Positions 58,833-64,000 of a stretch of DNA of 64,000 nucleotides are shown here, one piece after another. The translations under genes and the position numbers were made by a program. Under the pieces are notes generated by a model. It saw nothing but the letters and a program-made list of their open reading frames with translations, did not search any database and was not told where the DNA came from. Location: the NCBI RefSeq assembly GCF_030268965.1, contig NZ_BSSE01000001.1, positions 1 to 64,000 of the forward strand. Direction: 5' to 3'. Position 1 is the stretch's first letter. The number at the start of each line of letters is the position of its first letter. The DNA comes from Microtetraspora sp. NBRC 16547. GTDB lineage: Bacteria > Actinomycetota > Actinomycetes > Streptosporangiales > Streptosporangiaceae.

Positions 58833-59858
58833 GTGACCGCTCCTGACCTCACTGATTTCATCGCCGGACTGCCCAAGGCCGAGCTGCACGTGCACCACGT
58901 CGGCTCCGCGTCGCCCCAGATCGTGGCCGAGTTGGCCGCGCGGCACGAGGGCTCGACGCCGGTCCCGGCCGACCCCGACCTCCTCGCCGACTACTTCGTC
59001 TTCCACGACTTCGCGCACTTCATCGAGGTGTACCTCGCCGTCGTCGATCTGATCAGGGACCCCGAGGACGTCTGGTCCCTCTTCCACGGCATCGGCCGTG
59101 ACCTGGCCGCCCAGCGCGTGCGGTACGCCGAGCTGACCGTCACACCGCACCTGCACATCGACAGGGGATTCGCCCCCGCCGAGTTCTGCGAGGTGATCGA
59201 GGACGCCCGCCTCGCGGTCGAGCGCGATTTCGGCACCATCCTGCGCTGGTGCTTCGACATCCCGGGAGAGGACGGCATCCGGGCCGCCGACCAGACCCTC
59301 AAGGTGGCCCTGGAGCAGCGTCCGGACGGCCTGGTCAGCTTCGGTCTCGGCGGGCCGGAGATCGGCGTGTCCCGCTCACAGTTCGCGCCGCACTTCGCGG
59401 CGGCGCGCGCCGCCGGGCTCCGCTCCGTCCCGCACGCGGGCGAGACGACCGGGGCTGCGACGGTCTGGGAGGCGGTCCGCGAGCTGAAGGCCGAGCGGAT
59501 CGGGCACGGCGTGCACAGCGTCGAGGACCCCGCCCTGCTCGATCACCTCGCCACCGAGGGGATCATCCTGGAGGTCTGCCCCACGTCGAACGTGCGGACC
59601 CGTGCCGTGCCGAGCATGGAGGAGCACCCTCTCGCCACGCTGGTCAAGGCGGGCGTGCCCGTCACGATCAACTCCGACGACCCGCCCATGTTCGGCACCA
59701 CCCTGAACGGTGAGTACGCGGTCGCGGCGGAGCTTCTCGGACTCGACCCGGCCGGGGTGGCCGACCTGGCCCGCGGCGCCGTACGCGCGTCCTTCCTCAC
59801 GTACGAGGGCAAGGCCGCCCTGCTCGCCGAGATCGACGCCTACACGGCCGGCGCCTGA
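58833..59858 (+). CDS. Adenosine deaminase family; possible aminofutalosine deaminase
   Basis: A 341-residue TIM-barrel metal-dependent deaminase. The zinc ligands appear in LHVHHVGS (around residue 18), the catalytic region in HAGETTG, and the late motifs are GHGVHS and NSDDPPMF. The start replaces the classical HxHLDG with HVHHVGSASPQIVAELA, which I recall in the Streptomyces aminodeoxyfutalosine deaminase of the futalosine menaquinone route; that is the basis for the alternative call. The GTG lies seven bases after TACGGT, suggesting a leaderless mRNA. A long hairpin follows the stop. Confidence 0.82.
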   Translation: MTAPDLTDFIAGLPKAELHVHHVGSASPQIVAELAARHEGSTPVPADPDLLADYFVFHDFAHFIEVYLAVVDLIRDPEDVWSLFHGIGRDLAAQRVRYAELTVTPHLHIDRGFAPAEFCEVIEDARLAVERDFGTILRWCFDIPGEDGIRAADQTLKVALEQRPDGLVSFGLGGPEIGVSRSQFAPHFAAARAAGLRSVPHAGETTGAATVWEAVRELKAERIGHGVHSVEDPALLDHLATEGIILEVCPTSNVRTRAVPSMEEHPLATLVKAGVPVTINSDDPPMFGTTLNGEYAVAAELLGLDPAGVADLARGAVRASFLTYEGKAALLAEIDAYTAGA

Positions 59859-59864
59859 GCGCGT

Positions 59865-59938
59865 CCATCTTCCGCGGGTCTCCTACGGGGGTTCCAGGGG
59901 GTCGCCCCCTGGACAAAACAAAGACCCGCGGAAGATGG
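59865..59938. terminator. Nested hairpins between the deaminase and ssrA
   Basis: CCATCTTCCGCGGGTCT (59865-59881) is repeated in reverse complement at 59922-59938. Inside it CCAGGGGG-TCG-CCCCCTGG makes a second perfect hairpin (59894-59912). It ends transcription from the deaminase gene, and its right arm is shared with the ssrA terminator on the other strand. Confidence 0.75.
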
Positions 59939-59963
59939 CTGTTAAGCCATCGACCACGGGTCT
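59914..59963 (-). terminator. Rho-independent terminator of ssrA
   Basis: On the minus strand AGACCCG...GATGGCT pairs with AGCCATC...CGCGGGTCT across a TAAC loop, and TTTGTTTTGT follows at once. It starts seven bases downstream of the tmRNA 3' end. Confidence 0.85.
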
Positions 59964-59969
59964 CCCATG

Positions 59970-60352
59970 TGGAGGTGGCGGGAATCGAACCCGCGTCCTT
60001 CAACACCAAGACAGGGCTTCTCCGGGTGCAGCCTGTTACGTTTTTCTCAGCCCCGGCAATCTCACAGGCGAGTCGCCGACGGGCTCAGTCACTGTTTGGT
60101 TTCCCGATCGACCCCGTGACCGGGTCGGGCGGTTGAGCCTCCTAGCGATGTCAGATCCGGGCCGGAGGCGGTCCCGGGCTGACAGAGGTCACTCGCTGCT
60201 TAGGCGGCGAGAGCCAGGGAGCCCTGGCTGACCTCAGTGCGCGTGTTATTGGCACTTATTGGTTTGCGGTCACAGTGTTAACGAGGTTATGTCCGCAGTC
60301 CTCGACCCGCTTCCCCTGACTTGCAATGTCGAAGTCGAAACCGGTCACCCCC
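59970..60352 (-). ncRNA. ssrA: Transfer-messenger RNA (tmRNA)
   Basis: The 5' end GGGGGTGACCGGTTTCGAC and the 3' end GGTTCGATTCCCGCCACCTCCA form the tRNA-Ala-like domain; GGGGGTG pairs with CACCTCC with one G-U. CCA is not encoded. The resume codon is GCC at 60252-60254, and the tag reads ANNTRTEVSQGSLALAA before TAA (60201-60203). The tag ends in the degradation signal ALAA. Together with SmpB it rescues stalled ribosomes. Length is 383 nt. It lies downstream of smpB and a PBP-like gene on the same strand. Confidence 0.95.
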
Positions 60353-60657
60353 TGTTGAGTTGTCAACCCGGCCCCGAGGGGCTCGGCATCGCAACCATAC
60401 ATCCGACAACGCCGGGCACGCGAACCGAAATTCCCGATCTTCGGAGCAGATGACGAAGCCCCCGGAGGCGCGCCATCACGCACGCCCCCGGGGGCCGACC
60501 GGCAGGGTCGAGCCGGTCCGGACGGCAGGGCTCCCCCCGAGATGGAGCCCTGGTCTCATCACGACGACTGAGTCCGCAACCCCCCAAGCGGTGCTCAGTC
60601 ACTTAGAGAGACGCGTCCGGAGGGCCGAAAGGTTGCTCGCCCCTCAAAGTTTTTCCG
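60353..60657. other. Spacer between the PBP-like gene and ssrA
   Basis: No gene. It contains two hairpins, GCCCCCGG/CCGGGGGC (60458-60495) and CAGGGCTCC/GGAGCCCTG (60526-60552, nine-base loop). Either could end the ftsX-smpB-PBP transcript. The ssrA promoter must also be here, but I cannot place it with confidence. Confidence 0.6.
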
Positions 60658-62541
60658 TCAGAGTTTTTTCGCGGCCGCGCCGCGGAAGAACCGCCCGGCC
60701 ACCGCCGATGCGGCAGCGGCGTCCGCGCTCTCCGCGAGCACGGCCACCGCCACGTCGCCCTGCCAGCCGACGAACCAGGACAGGTCCCGCCGCTGCTTCT
60801 TCACGACGTAGCCGATTTCGGCGGCCACGCCGTGCACGGGATCTCCGGGAGCGGCGGCGGCACGGGCCGTACCCGAGGTCACTCCGGCGCGCATGAGCGT
60901 GCGGATCTGCTCGACGACGGTGGGGTCGAGCGGGATGGGAGCGGGCGGCGCGGCCGGGGCCACCTCCGCGGTGGGGTCGGGGGACGAGGGCGAGGTCACC
61001 AGGACCGGGGGACGCCATGTGCCGGTCTTGACCGCGCCGGCGACGAGCGCCATCGTCAGCGGGCTTACCCGTACGGTCTCCCCTGCGATGACCTTCGCGG
61101 TGGCGGCGTCACTCGACGGAGTCGGCACGAAGCCACTGAACGAGCCGAGCGGGAGCTCCCACGCGCTGCCGATGCCGTACTTCGCCGCGCTGGCGGTGAC
61201 CGCGTCTCCCTTGATCCGCCGGGCCAGCGAGGCGAGCGCGGTCACGCAACCGCGCGCGAAATCGGCGGAGAACGTGGGGGTGTTCCCTCCCGTGTAGCCC
61301 GCGTACTCGAACCTGGCGCCGCCCACGGACCTGTCGGCGCTGCACGGCACCTTCTCCTTGGGGTCGAAGCCGTTCTTGAGCAGCGCGTCGGCGGCGATGA
61401 TCGAGAAAGTGGTGCCGGCGGGGAACTTCCCGGCCAGCGCGTCCTTCTGCTGGTGCATCCCCTGGGTGGAGACCGCGCGGATCTCGCCGGTGGAGGCCTG
61501 GAGCGCGACGAGCGCGACCTGCTGCGACGTCGCGACGGCGCTGTCCGCGGCGGCCTGCAGACTGGAGTCGATGGTCGTGCGGACCGAGGTGTTCGCCCGG
61601 CCGGGCCACGCCTTGAGCTCCTTGACCTCCTTGCCCTTGCCGTCGAGGATGAGGACCCGGGTCTCGGTGGAACCGGTGAGCTGGTCCTGATAGGCCTTCT
61701 GCAGCCCGTCCCGGCCCACCGTGTCGCCGGCCCGCTGGGGGCCGCCGAGCTGCTGCTCCGCCTCGGGGGTGATCGCGGCGACGCGGCCGACGATGTCCTT
61801 GGGCGACTTGGGCGCGACCGGCAGGCTGTCCGTGATGATCGTGATGCCCTTGATGGCCGTCAGCTTGTCCTTGACCTGGGCGAACGTCCGGCCGCCGAAC
61901 GTCGCGAGCGGCACGAAGTCCTGCGGCGGCGACGACACAATGCGGCTGAGCAGGCGGTCTTCGGGGAACCCGGTGACCTGGGACAGCTCCGCGCACAGCG
62001 CTGCCTTGTCCGGAATCTTGTCGGGGTAGACGCCCGCGACGTATCGGATCGTCTCGTCCTGGAGGGACTCGCCCGCCTGGTCGAGGATCGGCTGCCTGCC
62101 CTGGGGGTCGACGGCCACCGCGAACCGCTCCCCGGCGTGCAGCTCGGGGTGGATCACGCTCGGCGACCAGTGGATCTTCCACTGGCCGCCGACGAGGCGG
62201 AGGGGCAGCGTGCTGTCGTACTCCCACAGGGGGTTGTTCTCCCCCAGGTCGACCTCGGCGTGGTACTCGGCCTTGGCGTTGTCGCCGTCCCGCTTCACCC
62301 CTTTGAGCGAGAAGCGGAACGAGGCCGCGTCGAGCTGGACGCCGACGTCCTCCAGCGCCTGGCGTACGACGGCCTGGTCTGCGTCGGCTCGGCGAGCCGC
62401 GCTCACGTAGTCCCCGCTCTGCCACCCCACGAGGAACTCTCGTACGGCGTCGAGGGGGGACGGCTCTTCGAAGCAGGCCGTCATCATGGGTACGGCCAGC
62501 CCCAGAGCCAGAGCTGCCCGTACGGCTCTCGCGGCGGACAC
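60658..62541 (-). CDS. PBP-like lipoprotein lacking catalytic motifs
   Basis: A 627-residue lipoprotein (signal peptide ending MMTAC). It has an NTF2-like MecA N-terminal domain (around 30-140), a PBP dimerisation-type region, and a transpeptidase fold. The catalytic loop reads FPAGTTFSIIAADALL where active PBPs have GSTFKxxT, so Ser and Lys are both gone. The SxN motif is ARGCVTALASL and the KTG motif is VAAEIGYVV. Thus all three active-site motifs are missing while the fold, including SPLTMALVAGAV, persists. A structural or regulatory role in wall synthesis is likelier than catalysis. The GTG lies three bases after the smpB stop. Confidence 0.88.
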   Translation of the reverse strand: MSAARAVRAALALGLAVPMMTACFEEPSPLDAVREFLVGWQSGDYVSAARRADADQAVVRQALEDVGVQLDAASFRFSLKGVKRDGDNAKAEYHAEVDLGENNPLWEYDSTLPLRLVGGQWKIHWSPSVIHPELHAGERFAVAVDPQGRQPILDQAGESLQDETIRYVAGVYPDKIPDKAALCAELSQVTGFPEDRLLSRIVSSPPQDFVPLATFGGRTFAQVKDKLTAIKGITIITDSLPVAPKSPKDIVGRVAAITPEAEQQLGGPQRAGDTVGRDGLQKAYQDQLTGSTETRVLILDGKGKEVKELKAWPGRANTSVRTTIDSSLQAAADSAVATSQQVALVALQASTGEIRAVSTQGMHQQKDALAGKFPAGTTFSIIAADALLKNGFDPKEKVPCSADRSVGGARFEYAGYTGGNTPTFSADFARGCVTALASLARRIKGDAVTASAAKYGIGSAWELPLGSFSGFVPTPSSDAATAKVIAGETVRVSPLTMALVAGAVKTGTWRPPVLVTSPSSPDPTAEVAPAAPPAPIPLDPTVVEQIRTLMRAGVTSGTARAAAAPGDPVHGVAAEIGYVVKKQRRDLSWFVGWQGDVAVAVLAESADAAAASAVAGRFFRGAAAKKL

Positions 62542-62544
62542 GGC

Positions 62545-63027
62545 CTAGCGGCCCCCCTGGCGCCGGACCGCGGTGGACATCGCGCGCGCCATCTCGCGGT
62601 TGGCCTGCTTCTCCATCAGGGTCTGCCGCTTGTCGTAGTCCTTCTTGCCGCGCGCGACGCCGATCTCGATCTTGGCCTTGCCATCCTTGAAGTACAGGGA
62701 CAGGGGGACCAGCGTCAGGCCGCGCTCCTTGAGGACCTGCTGGATCTTGCCGATCTCCTTGCGGTGCAGCAGCAGCTTGCGGGTGCGCCGTGCGGCGTGG
62801 TTGGTCCACGTGCCCTGGCTGTACTCAGGGATGTACGCGTTGATCAGCCATGCCTCACCGCCGTCGACGGTGGCGTAGCCGTCGGTGAGATTGGCCTTTC
62901 CGGCACGGAGGGACTTGACCTCCGTACCGGTGAGGACGAGCCCGGCCTCGTACGTGTCCTCGATGAAGAAGTCGTGCCGGGCACGCTTGTTCTGAGCGAT
63001 GAGCTTGCGCCCGATCTCACGTGGCAT
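62545..63027 (-). CDS. smpB: SsrA-binding protein
   Basis: A 160-residue SmpB. The OB-fold begins [20 protein letters not shown], with the family strings [15 protein letters not shown] and HKKxYD-like [14 protein letters not shown], and a basic C-terminal tail. It binds tmRNA and places its tRNA-like domain in stalled ribosomes. No ribosome site precedes the ATG, but TAGGCT lies seven bases upstream, a leaderless signature. The order ftsX-smpB-ssrA is conserved in actinobacteria. Confidence 0.96.
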   Translation of the reverse strand: MPREIGRKLIAQNKRARHDFFIEDTYEAGLVLTGTEVKSLRAGKANLTDGYATVDGGEAWLINAYIPEYSQGTWTNHAARRTRKLLLHRKEIGKIQQVLKERGLTLVPLSLYFKDGKAKIEIGVARGKKDYDKRQTLMEKQANREMARAMSTAVRRQGGR

Positions 63028-63088
63028 ATAGGGAGCCTACCGGCGGCCGGAGCGTCGAACGGCGCGGGAGAGCGCGACCATCTCCCCG

Positions 63089-63988
63089 TCACACCCTCAG
63101 GTAGCGGCGGAGCGTGACGAAGGAGGCGAGGAGACAGATCACCACGCCCACGATCATCGTCAGGGTGATCACCCCGGCGACGGTGTTCCAGCTGAGCGGC
63201 GCGGCCATGTAGGTCTGGATCTGGTCGAAGATGAGGATCTTCGTGACGATCAGCAGGACCGCGGCGAAGACGCCGCCGATCAGGCCGGCGATGACGCCTT
63301 CCATCACGAACGGAAGCTGGATGTAGACGTTCGAGGCGCCGACCAGCCGCATGATGCCGGTTTCCCTCCGGCGGTTGTACGCCGAGAGCCGGACCGTGTT
63401 GCCGATCAGCAGGGTGGCCGCGAACACCATCAGGATCGCCACCCCGAGCGCCATGTTGCGCAGCTTGCCCATGAAGCCGAAGGCCGAATCCAGGATCTCG
63501 CGCTGGTTCACGATGTTGGAGACGCCGGCCTGGCCCTTCAGGCTCTCCTCGACGGCCTTCGCCTTGTCCGGGTCCTTGAGCTTCACCCGGAAGGACTCGG
63601 GCATCTCCTCCGCGGTGATCACCGACGTCAGGAGCGCGTTGTTCCCCTGCTCCTGGAAGATCTTGTATGCCTGGAGCTTGTCCTCGAAGTCGACCCGCTG
63701 GACGTCGGGCATGCTCTCGATCGTCAGCTTCAGCTTGTCCTTCTGCTCCTGCGTGATCGCGCCCTTGTTCTTGCAGGCGGGGAACGCGTCGTTCTTCCCA
63801 CACAGGAAGACCGACAGCTCGACCTTGTTCGTCCAGTAGCCGGTCAGGGACGAGACCTGGGAGTTGATCATCAGCCCGATGCCGAGCAGGCCCATGCCGA
63901 CCGCGACGGTCACGATGACCGCGATGGTCATCGTGAGGTTCCGGCGGAGGCCGATCCAGACCTCGGAGAAGATGAAATTGGCCCGCAT
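63089..63988 (-). CDS. ftsX: Cell division ABC membrane protein FtsX
   Basis: A 299-residue protein with one N-terminal helix (TMTIAVIVTVAVGMGLLGIG), an extracellular loop of about 130 residues with two cysteines (FLCGKNDAFPACKNKG), and three C-terminal helices in the FtsX/MacB permease form. FtsEX activates cell-wall hydrolases from the division site. GGGGAGC precedes the ATG. ftsE would lie upstream, just off the right edge of the window. Confidence 0.95.
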   Translation of the reverse strand: MRANFIFSEVWIGLRRNLTMTIAVIVTVAVGMGLLGIGLMINSQVSSLTGYWTNKVELSVFLCGKNDAFPACKNKGAITQEQKDKLKLTIESMPDVQRVDFEDKLQAYKIFQEQGNNALLTSVITAEEMPESFRVKLKDPDKAKAVEESLKGQAGVSNIVNQREILDSAFGFMGKLRNMALGVAILMVFAATLLIGNTVRLSAYNRRRETGIMRLVGASNVYIQLPFVMEGVIAGLIGGVFAAVLLIVTKILIFDQIQTYMAAPLSWNTVAGVITLTMIVGVVICLLASFVTLRRYLRV

Positions 63989-64000
63989 GCTCCCCGTTAC

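Overview
The window is high-GC actinobacterial DNA. Several things point to a filamentous Streptosporangiales-type actinomycete (Nonomuraea, Microbispora or Streptosporangium relatives): strong third-position GC bias, many GTG starts, ATGA/GTGA gene overlaps, LuxR-type two-component systems, a YhgE/Pip-type ABC operon, steroid-type acyl-CoA genes, DprE/AftD-type arabinan genes and the ftsX-smpB-ssrA order. The family-level placement is inference. The window has no rRNA, CRISPR array, integrase, transposase or recognisable prophage.

Layout. 0.15-12.5 kb is mixed housekeeping: gamma-glutamyltransferase, FMN reductase, histidine kinase/response regulator, PAP2 phosphatase, a DUF3800-like protein, a small Cys-rich protein followed by a DsbD/TauE-like cupredoxin transporter, alanine dehydrogenase, a class III aminotransferase and an M20 peptidase. 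It is littered with gene fragments (HxlR regulator, LuxR response regulator, SDR). 12.6-19.1 kb holds a self-regulated ABC/YhgE-Pip/TetR operon and a two-gene operon of a solute-binding/VWA fusion with a coiled-coil partner. 19.1-26.6 kb is a steroid-type acyl-CoA module (two acyl-CoA ligases, two Ltp thiolase-like proteins, a DUF35 protein, and a divergent EchA19-like crotonase) with a KstR2-type palindrome in its divergent promoter.

26.6-32.9 kb looks like an island. It has a tRNA-shaped RNA whose anticodon arm is closed by a GCAA tetraloop, a decayed murB, a serine hydrolase, a murA paralogue, a GlmU/LpxA-type hexapeptide protein, a divergent XRE regulator, and the ruins of a GT-C membrane protein.

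32.9-54.7 kb is a cell-envelope region. A flavin oxidoreductase comes first, then UbiA-type phosphoribosyltransferase/DprE1/DprE2 (decaprenylphosphoryl-arabinose supply), two PorA/DUF3068 proteins around a methyltransferase, a single and a double acyltransferase-3 protein, a GT-C-like protein, AftD, a methyltransferase, a GT4 glycosyltransferase, a DUF2613 mini-protein and another polytopic GT-C-like protein. Palindromes of the form TAGAACnnGTTCTA, exact or with one or two mismatches, recur before the flavin oxidoreductase, both PorA-type genes and aftD, suggesting one regulator.

54.7-64 kb carries a FadE34-type double acyl-CoA dehydrogenase, a frameshifted gene, an HtrA-like lipoprotein protease, an adenosine/aminofutalosine deaminase, tmRNA with its terminator, a PBP-like lipoprotein that has lost all three catalytic motifs, smpB and ftsX. 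ftsE should lie just beyond the right edge.
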